This document shows, piece by piece, positions 8,859 through 19,467 of a stretch of 64,000 nt of DNA. Positions within the stretch are counted from its first letter, which is position 1, and every line of letters begins with the position of its first letter. A model generated the notes under the pieces. It searched no databases. It was not told the DNA's origin and saw only the letters and a list, made by a program, of their open reading frames with translations. Origin of the DNA: Comamonadaceae bacterium (GTDB lineage Bacteria > Pseudomonadota > Gammaproteobacteria > Burkholderiales > Burkholderiaceae_C). Made by a program: the position numbers and the translations under genes. The stretch spans positions 122,861 through 186,860 of the forward strand of contig JAACZV010000008.1 of assembly GCA_009996515.1 (NCBI GenBank), given 5' to 3'.

Positions 8859-9725
8859 ATGACGCCAGACGACTTGCTGGGCATGTTCTCTATCACGGAG
8901 ACGGACCTGGCCGAGGTTGCAGAGGCCGGGGTGGTGCTCGATGAGCACATGGACCGCATCGTGGAGCGCTGGTACGACTGGCTGCGCAGCCAGCCCGGCG
9001 CGATGCGGCAGTTCAGCTCCGACGAGCAGCTGAGCCGCGTGCGGCGCCAGCAGATCCAGCATTGGCGCATCTTCCTGCGCGGCCGCGTGGATGCGGCCTA
9101 TCTCGCGCAGCGCCAGCACATCGGCCAGGTGCACGCCAGCATCGACCTGCCCAACGACATCTACTTCGCCGGCGTCAGCCAGTTCCTGGCCTTCATCACC
9201 CAGCACCTGCGCGAACTGCGGCCCGACGACATGGCCGCGAACGTGCGCCAGACGACCGCGATCGCCAAGCTGATGCTGCTGGACACCTTTGTCGTCATCG
9301 ACACCATCGCGACGATCGCGCGCGACAAGATCGCGCTGCATGCCAAGGCGGTCATGGAGATGAGCACGCCGGTGACGCCGATCTGGGACAGCATCCTGCT
9401 GCTGCCGCTGGTGGGCATCATCGACTCCACGCGCACGGCCGACGTGATGACCAAGTCGCTCACCAAGATCGCCGAAACGCGGGCCCGCGTCTTCGTGCTG
9501 GACATCTCCGGCGTGGCCAGCGTGGACACGGGCGTGGCCAACCAGCTCATCAAGATCACCAAGGCCACGCAGTTCATGGGCTGCGAGGCCATCATTTCGG
9601 GCGTCTCGCCGTCCATCGCGCGGACCATGGTGGAACTGGGCGTGTCGGTCGGCGACATCCAGACCACGGCCACGATGCGCGATGCCTTCGAGATGGCGTT
9701 AAAGCGGGTCGGCAAGACGCTCTGA
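8859..9725 (+). CDS. rsbR: Globin-coupled RsbR-type stressosome protein (protoglobin + STAS)
   Basis: A 288-residue protein with an N-terminal globin-coupled-sensor domain (about 1-150) and a C-terminal STAS domain (about 170-285). The haem-globin signature IGQVHASIDLP places the proximal histidine at H92. The STAS part aligns with Bacillus RsbRA. T224 in VDTGVANQL matches the phosphorylatable Thr205, and S190 in GIIDS stands where Thr171 would be, so both positions can be phosphorylated by an RsbT-type kinase. The likely role is to sense oxygen, NO or redox state and feed it into the RsbS/RsbT switch. The start at 8859 has GGGAGAG upstream. It opens a tightly packed operon with rsbS, the rsbT-rsbX fusion and a hybrid kinase. 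Confidence 0.9.
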   Translation: MTPDDLLGMFSITETDLAEVAEAGVVLDEHMDRIVERWYDWLRSQPGAMRQFSSDEQLSRVRRQQIQHWRIFLRGRVDAAYLAQRQHIGQVHASIDLPNDIYFAGVSQFLAFITQHLRELRPDDMAANVRQTTAIAKLMLLDTFVVIDTIATIARDKIALHAKAVMEMSTPVTPIWDSILLLPLVGIIDSTRTADVMTKSLTKIAETRARVFVLDISGVASVDTGVANQLIKITKATQFMGCEAIISGVSPSIARTMVELGVSVGDIQTTATMRDAFEMALKRVGKTL

Positions 9726-9741
9726 GGCAGGCGCTGCCACC

Positions 9742-10119
9742 ATGCTGGACGCCGACGACATCGAGCACGCCAGCCGCATCAGCGAGCTGGACGGTATGCT
9801 GGTCGCCAGCCTGGCGCCGGACCTGGGGCCCGAGGGCCTGGAGCAGTTCGCGCGCGCCGTGATGCGGCGGGTCGCGGTGGTGCGCTGGCGCGCCGTCGTG
9901 CTGGACTGCTCGGCCGTGCTGGTGATGGACGGCCAGGAGTTCGCGCGCCTGGCGGAGCTGGGCGACATGTGCCGGCTGCTGGGCGTGCATGCCTATCTGG
10001 CGGCGCTGCACCCCGGCATCGCCATCCATCTGGCGCTCGCGCAGGCGCAGGCGCCCGGGCTGCGCTTCTGCCGCGACCTGGACCATGCGCGCGACCGGGT
10101 CGAGACGGAGGCCGCATGA
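9742..10119 (+). CDS. rsbS: RsbS-type STAS scaffold protein, apparently lacking the phospho-serine
   Basis: A 125-residue single STAS-domain protein whose place between rsbR and an rsbT-like gene identifies it as the stressosome scaffold RsbS. The central strand-turn-helix (VVLDCSAVLVMDGQEFARL) aligns with the Bacillus RsbS segment that ends in I-D-S-F-I-A-K. The serine phosphorylated by RsbT is replaced by glycine (G62, from VMDG) here, followed by Q and E. The segment after it, LGDMCRLLGVHAYLAALHP, fits the fold well. If the alignment is right, release of the kinase cannot depend on phosphorylating this residue. It starts 16 bases after rsbR, and its stop codon overlaps the next start (ATGA). 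Confidence 0.75.
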   Translation: MLDADDIEHASRISELDGMLVASLAPDLGPEGLEQFARAVMRRVAVVRWRAVVLDCSAVLVMDGQEFARLAELGDMCRLLGVHAYLAALHPGIAIHLALAQAQAPGLRFCRDLDHARDRVETEAA

Positions 10120-11173
10120 GGCCGCAGCCGCTGAGCTATCGCCTGCACAGCGAGCTGGACCTGCAGCTGGCGCTGAGCCATCTGCGCCGCTCCGAGCTGC
10201 TGGCCGGCGTCGGGGAGGTCCAGCGCACGCTGCTGTGCACCATCGCCGCCGAGCTGGGCAGCAACATGCTCAAGTTCGCGCAGGCCGGCGAGCTGCGCCT
10301 GGATCGGCGCCGCGAGGCCGGCGCGGAGTTGGTGGAGGTGCTGGCGGAGGACGACGGCCCCGGCATCGCCGACGTGCCGGCCGCGGTGAGCGAGCGCTAC
10401 AGCACGGCCGGCACGCTGGGCCTGGGCCTGCCCGGGGTGGTCCGCATGGCCGATCAGGTCCACATCGAGACGGGCCCGGGCCGTGGCACACGGGTGCAGG
10501 CCCTGACCTGGCTGGACGCGCGGGCGCCGCAGTGCCGCGAGCGCCTGACCTACCGTCGCCGTGCCGGCGCCGAGCCGCCCGCGCTGGCGCTGAGCTGGGG
10601 GAGCGAGAACCGCCCCTGCCTGGGCCAGACGGTGTCTGGCGATGCGGTGGTGTTCCGGCCGCTGGCGGCCGGGCGGCTGGTCGTCGCGCTGCTGGACGCC
10701 TCGGGCCATGGCCCGCGTGCCCATGACCTGGTCACGCGGCTGGCGGCCCATGTGGCGGCGCATCCGCAGCCGGAGGTGGTGCCGCTGCTCGAGGCCTTGC
10801 ATCTGGCCTGCCGCGGCACGCCGGGGGCCGCCGCCGGCGTGGCCAGCCTGGACCCCTTGTCGGGCCTGCTGAGCTATGCCGGCGTGGGCAATGTGCGTGC
10901 GCGGCTGCTGGGGCCGGCGGCCGGTGAGCAGCCCTGGAGCGGCGTGTCGCGCGACGGCGTGCTGGGCGACCGCTTCCCGACGCCTTTTCAGCATCAGGTC
11001 CGCGTGTCGCGCGGCCAGCTGCTGCTGCTGTACTCCGACGGTGTCAGCGAGTCGCTGCGCAGCTACCGCGGCTGCCTGCCGGGCGCCGGGGAGGCCACCG
11101 CCGTGGCCCGCGATGTCGTGCGGCAGTGCGGCCGGGACGTCGACGACGCGGCCTGTGCCGTGGTGAGGCTGGC

Positions 11174-11177
<4 letters not shown>
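10116..11177 (+). CDS. RsbT-RsbX fusion: switch serine kinase joined to PP2C-type phosphatase
   Basis: A 353-residue protein with two enzymatic halves. Residues 1-135 are an RsbT-like GHKL ATPase: N box [11 protein letters not shown] (N50), G1 box EDDGPGI (78-84) and a glycine lid TLGLGLPGV (100-108). Residues 150-353 are an RsbX/SpoIIE-like PP2C phosphatase with all four metal-binding acids in place: D166 (GDAV), D184 (LLDASGHG), D308 (YSDGVS) and D344 (VDDA). In known stressosomes RsbT phosphorylates RsbR and RsbS, and RsbX removes the phosphates; these are separate proteins. Here both opposing activities are in one chain. The ATG overlaps the rsbS stop, and its own stop overlaps the next start (GTGA), so translation is coupled throughout. 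Confidence 0.85.
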
Positions 11178-13831
<2,654 letters not shown>

Positions 13832-13914
13832 GCGCCGCCCTGCGGGCCAGGCCGCCAACGGGAGGCTGCCCGTTCGCGAAAGCTGGCCGCCGGGCGCGGC
13901 CCTATGCTGGATGC

Positions 13915-14820
13915 ATGCCCCAGGGTTCCCACAAATCCCCGGCCTGGCCGGGGCTGCTGCTCGCCGCGCTGGGTGCGATCGGTTTTTCCGGCAAGGCCAT
14001 CATCGTCAAGCTGGCCTACCGCCATGGCGTCGACGCGGTCACGCTGCTGATATGGCGCATGCTGCTGGCGCTACCCTTCTTCCTCGTGCTGGCCTGGTGG
14101 GCGGGCCGCGGCCAGCCCCGGCTGTCGCGCCGGGACTGGCGCGACATCGCCGTGCTGGGCTTCACCGGCTATTACCTGGCCAGCTACCTGGACTTCGCCG
14201 GCCTGGCCTACATCTCGGCCAGCCTGGAGCGGCTCATCCTCTACCTGAACCCGACGCTGGTGCTGCTGCTGTCGGTGCTGTTCTTCCACCACCGGCTGCA
14301 GGCGCGCCAGCTGCTGGCCATGGCCATCAGCTATGCCGGCGTGGTGGCCGTGTTCGCGCATGAGCTGAGCTTCGAGGGGGCCAGCACGGCACTGGGCGCG
14401 GCCCTGGTGTTCGGCAGCGCGGTCAGCTATGCGGTCTATCTGGCGCTCAGCGGCAAGGTGGTGCAGCGTCTGGGCGCGTTGCGGCTCACCGGCCTGGCCA
14501 GCAGCGTGGCCAGCCTGCTGTGCATCGGCCAGTTCCTGCTGCTGCGGCCGCCGTCGGCGGCCTGGGTGCCGGAGCCGGTGCTGTGGCTGTCGCTGCTGAA
14601 CGCGACCGCCTGCACGGTGGCGCCCGTGCTGATGGTCATGCTGGCCATCGCCCGCATCGGTGCGCCGCTGTCGTCCCAGGTGGGCATGGTGGGGCCCATG
14701 AGCACGGTGCTGATGGCCTATGTGCTGCTCGACGAGCCCATGAACGGCTGGGTCGCGCTGGGCACCGTGCTGGTGCTGTCCGGGGTCTTCCTGGTGGGCC
14801 GCCAACCGGCGCCTCGCTGA
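13915..14820 (+). CDS. EamA-family DMT transporter
   Basis: A 301-residue inner-membrane protein with ten hydrophobic helices in two EamA halves, the second ending in a D-E-P-M-N-G-W motif and a final helix (VALGTVLVLSGVFLVGR). It belongs to the drug/metabolite transporter superfamily. It differs clearly from the first EamA protein at 1906-2802: it lacks that protein's cysteine-exporter motifs and has an unusual ASLERLILYLNPTLVLLLS stretch at about residues 102-120 typical of another subgroup. Substrate unknown. It lies 83 bases after the hybrid kinase and may be a separate unit. The gap before it holds an AACGGG/CCCGTT inverted repeat without a T tract. Confidence 0.8.
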   Translation: MPQGSHKSPAWPGLLLAALGAIGFSGKAIIVKLAYRHGVDAVTLLIWRMLLALPFFLVLAWWAGRGQPRLSRRDWRDIAVLGFTGYYLASYLDFAGLAYISASLERLILYLNPTLVLLLSVLFFHHRLQARQLLAMAISYAGVVAVFAHELSFEGASTALGAALVFGSAVSYAVYLALSGKVVQRLGALRLTGLASSVASLLCIGQFLLLRPPSAAWVPEPVLWLSLLNATACTVAPVLMVMLAIARIGAPLSSQVGMVGPMSTVLMAYVLLDEPMNGWVALGTVLVLSGVFLVGRQPAPR

Positions 14821-14916
14821 AGGACTTTGACCTTTGCTCCGCTTGGGTGTTCAAAATCGCTGAATATTGGCGACAAGCGCCATGAACCGAGCCCCGTTCG
14901 CCCGGGACCACACTGC

Positions 14917-15459
14917 ATGCCCATGACGAGCCCTCATCGTTACACCCCCGTCGCCATCGCGCTGCACTGGCTGCTGGCACTGGCCATCGTCGGCGCCTTC
15001 GGCATGGGCTTGTACATGGCCGATCTGCCGTTCTCGCCGCTGCGGCTCAAGCTCTATAACTGGCACAAATGGGCCGGCGTGACCATCCTGGCCCTGTCTG
15101 CGCTGCGGCTGCTGTGGCGGCTCACGCACCGCCCGCCGGCCGACCCGCCCATGCCGGCCTGGCAGGCCAGCGCCGCGCATCTGACGCATGGCCTGCTGTA
15201 CCTGCTGTTCTTCGCCGTGCCGCTGGCCGGTTGGGCCTATAGCTCGGCCCTGGGCATCCCCATCGTCTGGTTCGGCGTGCTGCCGCTGCCCGACTTCGTG
15301 CCGCGCGACAAGGAACTGGCCGAGACCCTCAAGCTGCTGCACAAGCTGGCCTCCTACGGCCTGGCCGCCCTGGTCGTTGCCCATGTGGGCGCCGCCCTCA
15401 AGCATCACTTCGTCGACCGCGACGGTCTGCTGGCCCGCATGTGGCCCGGCCGTGCCTGA
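14917..15459 (+). CDS. Cytochrome b561 family protein
   Basis: A 180-residue inner-membrane dihaem b-type cytochrome with four membrane helices. Histidines suited to haem binding lie in IALHWLL, YNWHKWAG, HLTHGLLY and VVAHVGAALKHHF. E. coli CybB (CybB/YodB group) transfers electrons between quinol and superoxide or periplasmic partners. Two ATGs six bases apart (14917 and 14923) are equally possible, and no strong ribosome site separates them. It is followed after 10 bases by a YceI gene, then a second one. This b561-YceI arrangement is widespread and suggests a shared redox or isoprenoid-quinone role in the envelope. Confidence 0.9.
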   Translation: MPMTSPHRYTPVAIALHWLLALAIVGAFGMGLYMADLPFSPLRLKLYNWHKWAGVTILALSALRLLWRLTHRPPADPPMPAWQASAAHLTHGLLYLLFFAVPLAGWAYSSALGIPIVWFGVLPLPDFVPRDKELAETLKLLHKLASYGLAALVVAHVGAALKHHFVDRDGLLARMWPGRA

Positions 15460-15469
15460 AAGGAACCCC

Positions 15470-16006
15470 ATGAAACGCCTGCTTTGCGCCCTGCTGTTCG
15501 CCTCCACCGCGCTGGCCGCCCAGGCCGCCGCCACGCTGCAGCCCGAGAAGAGCGACCTCAGCTTCACCTTCAAGCAGATGGGCGTGCCGGTGGACGGCAA
15601 GTTCAAGAAATTCGAAGCCCAGCTGGACTTCGACGCCAAGAAGCCCGAGGCCGGCAAGATCGCGTTCACGGTGGACCTGGGCAGCGTGTCGCTGGGCGAC
15701 GCCAGCTTCGACGCCGAGGTGGCCAAGGCGCCCTGGTTCGACACCAAGCGCAACGGCCGCGCCACCTTCGTGTCCAGCGCCATCAAGCCCACCGGCGCCG
15801 GCAAGTACGACGTGACCGGCAAGCTGACCATCAAGGGCGCCAGCCGTGACATCGTCGTGCCCATCACGCTGAACGCCGGCGTGGCCACCGGGGCCGTGGC
15901 CATCAAGCGCCTGGACTTCAAGATCGGCGATGGCGAATGGGCCGACACCTCCATGGTCGCCAATGACGTCACCGTCAAGTTCAAGCTGGCCTTCGGCGGC
16001 CTGTAA
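15470..16006 (+). CDS. YceI-family periplasmic lipid-binding protein, first copy
   Basis: A 178-residue protein with a Sec signal (MKRLLCALLFASTALAAQAA) and a YceI lipocalin-like barrel. It binds long isoprenoid chains in characterised members. Family features include the opening F-T-F-K-Q-M-G strand, F-D-A-K-K-P-E-A-G-K, the A-P-W-F-D-T-K-R segment and K-L-T-I-K-G-A-S-R-D. AAAGGA lies just upstream of the ATG. Located between the cytochrome b561 gene and a second, dissimilar YceI gene, it is probably co-expressed with both. The two copies share the fold but little sequence, so they are unlikely to be a recent duplication. Confidence 0.9.
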   Translation: MKRLLCALLFASTALAAQAAATLQPEKSDLSFTFKQMGVPVDGKFKKFEAQLDFDAKKPEAGKIAFTVDLGSVSLGDASFDAEVAKAPWFDTKRNGRATFVSSAIKPTGAGKYDVTGKLTIKGASRDIVVPITLNAGVATGAVAIKRLDFKIGDGEWADTSMVANDVTVKFKLAFGGL

Positions 16007-16039
16007 TCCCAACCCATCCCACCCCTGGAGACTCTCCCG

Positions 16040-16606
16040 ATGAAGAAAGCCCTGCTGCTCACCGCCCTGATCGCCGCCGTCGGCGCTGCCCAGGCCCAGA
16101 GCGCCACCTATGCGATCGATCCGACCCACACCCAGATCGTCTTCGAGGCCAAGCACTTCGGCACCAGCACCAACCGCGGCCGCTGGGACAAGAAGGAAGG
16201 CACCGTCACGCTGGACAAGGCCGCCAAGACCGGCAAGGTCGAGCTGACCATCGACATGGCCTCCATCTCCACCGGCATCGGCCCCTTCGACGGCCACCTG
16301 AAGAGCAAGGACTTCTTCAACGCCGAGCAGTTCCCGACCGCCAAGTTCGTCGGCGACAAGTTCACGTTCAATGGTGACAAGGTCACCAGCGTGGCCGGCG
16401 AGCTGACCATGCTGGGCAAGACCCACCCCGTCACGCTGACGGCCACCGGCTTCAACTGCTACGAGAACACGCGCCTGAAGCGCGAGGTCTGCGGCGGCGA
16501 CTTCGAAGCCACCATCCTGCGCAGCCAGTGGGGCATGGGCTACGGCATCCCGGGCATCCCGGACAGCGTGCGCCTGCTGATCCAGGCCGAGGCCATCAAG
16601 CAATAA
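16040..16606 (+). CDS. yceI: YceI-family periplasmic protein, second copy
   Basis: A 188-residue protein with a signal peptide (MKKALLLTALIAAVGAAQAQ) and the classic YceI pattern: Y-A-I-D-P-T-H-T-Q-I-V-F at the mature start, H-L-K-S-K-D-F-F-N-A-E-Q-F-P-T-A-K-F in the middle, and the G-E-L-T-M-L-G-K-T-H-P-V-T-L strand. It is closer to E. coli YceI than the copy upstream. A cysteine pair (about C139 and C149) could form a disulphide in the periplasm. It ends the b561-YceI-YceI operon; a strong terminator follows at 16628. Confidence 0.92.
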   Translation: MKKALLLTALIAAVGAAQAQSATYAIDPTHTQIVFEAKHFGTSTNRGRWDKKEGTVTLDKAAKTGKVELTIDMASISTGIGPFDGHLKSKDFFNAEQFPTAKFVGDKFTFNGDKVTSVAGELTMLGKTHPVTLTATGFNCYENTRLKREVCGGDFEATILRSQWGMGYGIPGIPDSVRLLIQAEAIKQ

Positions 16607-16627
16607 GCGCCTGCTGCCCTGCCGCAC

Positions 16628-16653
16628 AGCCCGCCCCTCGAGGCGGGCTTTTG
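16628..16653 (+). terminator. Rho-independent terminator after the b561-yceI operon
   Basis: AGCCCGCC (16628-16635) pairs with GGCGGGCT (16642-16649) around a CCTCGA loop and runs into TTTTGC. It lies 21 bases downstream of the second yceI stop codon. Confidence 0.88.
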
Positions 16654-16791
16654 CTTTGCGGGCCCGCCGCGCGCCGGCGCCGACTGTCGCGCTCCCCTGC
16701 AGTTCGTCCGCCGCGCCGGCCGGAGCGTCGCGCCGGCCCCACGCCGCGCCGGGCCCTTGCGTACAGTGGCCTCCAACGACAGACCCCAGCC

Positions 16792-18231
16792 ATGAGCAGT
16801 TCCTTCACCCCCAGCCCCCAGCAAAAGCTCTGGATCGAGCGCTGGCAGCGCTTTTCCGCCACCGTGGTGCGGTACTTCCACATCTACGCGGGCTGGCTGG
16901 TCAGCATCAGCTGGAAGCGTTTCGTGCTGCTGTCGCTGGCGCTGCTGATCGGCGTCAACGTGCTGAAGAACCTGCCGCCCTTCACCTGGCGCATCAGCGA
17001 GCAGATCGAGGATCGCAGCGCCGTGCGCCGCCAGACCAAGCTGGAGGCCGAGGCCAAGAAGGCCGCCGACCAGGCCCGCAAGGCCGCGGAGAGGGCCGCC
17101 GAGAAGATGGGCGCGAAGGGGGAGGGCGACAAGAGCCTGCGCTACGAGGTCAAGATCGACGAGCGCGGCCTGCGCATCCAGCCCGTGCGCCCCGCCGCTT
17201 CGGGCGCCAGCGCCGCCGACGGCGAGGACGGCGAGGCGCCGACCGAGGCCGTGCCCGGCATCGCCATCGACTTCCCCAAGAGCGCCCGGCCCGAGGACGT
17301 CCGCGCCGCGGTCGAGCAGGCCAAGGAGCAGCTCAGCCAGCTCAAGCAGGAGGCCGAGGAGGTCAAGCAGGCTCGGCAGGCCGCCGCCGAGGCGCAGGTG
17401 GCGCTGCAGGAGGCGACCGAGGAGGCTCGCGACGCGCGCCGCCGCATCACCGTCGTGTCGGCCGGCGACTCGCTGGTGGACCTGGCCATCCTGTGGGTGC
17501 TGGCCTCGGCAGTCATCAAGGCCGTCTACAAGGGCCGCATGCAGGCCGAGGTCAAGGCCGCCCAGGCCGCCGAGAACGCCGAGAGCGAGGCGCTGAAGCG
17601 CCAGGTCGTGGAGGCCCGCATGGCCGCCATGCAGGCCCAGGTCGAGCCCCATTTCCTGTTCAACACGCTGGCCAGCATCGACCACCTGATCGAGGTCGAC
17701 CCGCCGCGTGCCAGCCAGATGCAGAAGAACCTGATCGCGCTGCTGCGGGCTTCCATGCCGACGATGCGCGAGGCCAATGCCAACGGCGGCGCGCGCGACC
17801 TGGGGCGCGAGCTGGCCGTCATTCGGCCCTATCTCGAGATCCTGAAGATGCGCATGGAAGAGCGGCTGCAGACCGAGATCGACGTGCCCGAGGGCCTGAT
17901 GTCGGCCGAGTTCCCGCCCATGATGATCCAGGGCCTGGTCGAGAACGCGATCAAGCATGGCCTGGAGCCCAAGGCCGAGGGCGGCACGCTGAAGGTCAAG
18001 GCCGAGATCCTGCACGGCAAGCTGGCCGTCACGGTGGCCGACACGGGCCTGGGCTTCGGCCGCGCCGCCACCAGCGGCACCGGCGTGGGCCTGGCCAACA
18101 TCCGTGAGCGCCTGCAGCTGCTGCACGGCAGCAAGGCCAGCGTCACCGTCACCGAGAACCAACCCAGCGGCACGATCGTCACCATCACCGTGCCCTACCG
18201 CAGCCGCAACGAAGAAGGAGACGCCGCATGA
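16792..18231 (+). CDS. LytS/AlgZ-type membrane sensor histidine kinase
   Basis: A 479-residue inner-membrane kinase of the His_kinase (PF06580) type, not the common HisKA type. A first membrane helix at about 42-60 is followed by a long, strongly charged extracytoplasmic region (about 75-225). This region has Lys/Ala/Glu coiled-coil runs on both sides of a less charged patch, and a second helix follows at about 228-250. The phospho-acceptor H287 sits in VEPHFLFNTLASIDHL, and the HATPase domain shows LVENAIKHGLEP and a GTGVGLANI glycine lid. The frame is open upstream, but the ATG at 16792 follows the terminator and gives the normal start. It overlaps the next gene by ATGA and pairs with the LytTR regulator at 18649. 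Confidence 0.9.
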   Translation: MSSSFTPSPQQKLWIERWQRFSATVVRYFHIYAGWLVSISWKRFVLLSLALLIGVNVLKNLPPFTWRISEQIEDRSAVRRQTKLEAEAKKAADQARKAAERAAEKMGAKGEGDKSLRYEVKIDERGLRIQPVRPAASGASAADGEDGEAPTEAVPGIAIDFPKSARPEDVRAAVEQAKEQLSQLKQEAEEVKQARQAAAEAQVALQEATEEARDARRRITVVSAGDSLVDLAILWVLASAVIKAVYKGRMQAEVKAAQAAENAESEALKRQVVEARMAAMQAQVEPHFLFNTLASIDHLIEVDPPRASQMQKNLIALLRASMPTMREANANGGARDLGRELAVIRPYLEILKMRMEERLQTEIDVPEGLMSAEFPPMMIQGLVENAIKHGLEPKAEGGTLKVKAEILHGKLAVTVADTGLGFGRAATSGTGVGLANIRERLQLLHGSKASVTVTENQPSGTIVTITVPYRSRNEEGDAA

Positions 18232-18629
18232 AGACCTTGTTCAAGATCCTGTTCGTCATCACCGCGCTGCTGGTGCTGATGGCGATGTTCGGCGGCTTCG
18301 CGCTGCTGCACCACGGCCCCGGCATGCACATCGTGCTGGACGACAGCGAGTTCTTCCTCGGCGGTGGCGGCGGCTTCGGCGACTGGCTGGGCGCCAGCAT
18401 CGGCCTGCTGGTGGCGGGCGTCGTCTGCCTGGTGGTGCTGCCGCTGGTGCTGCTGCTGGGCCTGGCCCTGCCGCTGCTCGTCGTCGGCGGCGTGCTGGTG
18501 GTGGCCGTCGCCAGCCTGCTGGGCATCGGCGCCGTGCTGGGCTCGCCGCTGATCCTGCTGGGCCTGCTGCTCTTCGTCGTGCTGCGCAACCGCAGCCGTG
18601 CCAACGCGGCCCGTTCGACCCCGGTCTGA
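18228..18629 (+). CDS. Small integral membrane protein in a two-component operon
   Basis: A 133-residue protein, not recognised. A first hydrophobic segment at about 7-27 is followed by a short loop with H-H-G-P-G-M-H and a pentaglycine turn (GGGGGFGDW at about 46-54), then an almost unbroken stretch of Leu/Val/Gly from about 58 to 120 that could make two or three helices, ending in a basic tail. Its start overlaps the kinase stop (ATGA) and it sits 19 bases before the regulator gene, so it is made together with both. A role as accessory or sensing partner of the kinase is a reasonable inference but unproven. Confidence 0.75.
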   Translation: MKTLFKILFVITALLVLMAMFGGFALLHHGPGMHIVLDDSEFFLGGGGGFGDWLGASIGLLVAGVVCLVVLPLVLLLGLALPLLVVGGVLVVAVASLLGIGAVLGSPLILLGLLLFVVLRNRSRANAARSTPV

Positions 18630-18648
18630 GCTAGTAGCATCGCCGGCC

Positions 18649-19467
18649 ATGAGCACCACCCCTGTCCGGGCCGTTCTGGCCGACGATGAGCGCCTGATGC
18701 GCGAGCAACTGCGCAGCCGATTGACCGAGGTCTGGCCCGAGCTGGACATCGTGGCCGAAGCCAAGAACGGGCTGGAGGCCGTCGAGCTGACCCGCGAGCA
18801 CAAGCCCGACCTGGTCTTCCTGGACATCCGCATGCCGGGCCTGACCGGCGTGGACGCCGCCCGCCAGATCGCGCAGCTGCCGGAGGACGACGACTGGCTG
18901 GTGCCCGAGATCGTCTTCATCACCGCCTACGACCAGTACGCGGTGGAGGCCTTCGAGCAGGGCGTGGCCGACTACGTGCTCAAGCCCGCCGAGCGCGAGC
19001 GGCTGCAGCTGACGGTGGCCCGTATCAAGAAGCGCCTTGCGCAGCGCGAGGGCAGCGAGGTCGTCGAGACCTCCTCGGCGCCGCTGCAGCAGCTGCTGCA
19101 CAAGCTCAGCGCCCAGGTCAACGGCGCGGGCGCCAAGCCCAGCTACCTGCAGTGGATCCAGGCCACCGTGGGCCAGGCCATCCAGATGATCCCGGTCGAG
19201 GACGTGCTGTTCTTCATCAGCGACGAGAAGTACACGCGCGTGCAGACAGCCAAGCTCGAGGCGCTGATCCGCAAGCCCATCAAGGAGCTGGTGGACGAGC
19301 TGGACCCGCAGCTGTTCTGGCAGATCCACCGCTCCACGCTGGTCAACGCACGCGCCATCGACGGCATCACGCGCGACTTCCGCGGCCGCCAGCTGGTGGG
19401 CGTGAAAGGCCTGGCCGAGAAGCTGGAAGTCAGCCGCAGCTACACCCACCTCTTCAAGGGCATGTAG
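18649..19467 (+). CDS. LytTR-family response regulator (AlgR/LytR type)
   Basis: A 272-residue cytoplasmic regulator. The receiver domain has the acidic pair D12/D13, phospho-acceptor D59 (VFLDIRMPG) and the conserved lysine in YVLKPA. A linker at about 130-165 leads to a LytTR DNA-binding domain (about 170-270) with the typical V-E-D-V-L-F-F-I-S-D-E-K-Y core, the Q-I-H-R-S-T-L-V-N segment and a terminal R-S-Y-T-H-L-F. It receives phosphate from the kinase at 16792, and LytTR proteins bind paired direct repeats. Its last 14 bases overlap the tail of the convergent LysR gene. Confidence 0.93.
   Translation: MSTTPVRAVLADDERLMREQLRSRLTEVWPELDIVAEAKNGLEAVELTREHKPDLVFLDIRMPGLTGVDAARQIAQLPEDDDWLVPEIVFITAYDQYAVEAFEQGVADYVLKPAERERLQLTVARIKKRLAQREGSEVVETSSAPLQQLLHKLSAQVNGAGAKPSYLQWIQATVGQAIQMIPVEDVLFFISDEKYTRVQTAKLEALIRKPIKELVDELDPQLFWQIHRSTLVNARAIDGITRDFRGRQLVGVKGLAEKLEVSRSYTHLFKGM

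Noticed and set aside
16628..16653. Possible riboswitch or leader before the LytS-type kinase
   Set aside because: The hairpin is a plain terminator of the upstream yceI operon; no further conserved structure is visible between it and the kinase start.
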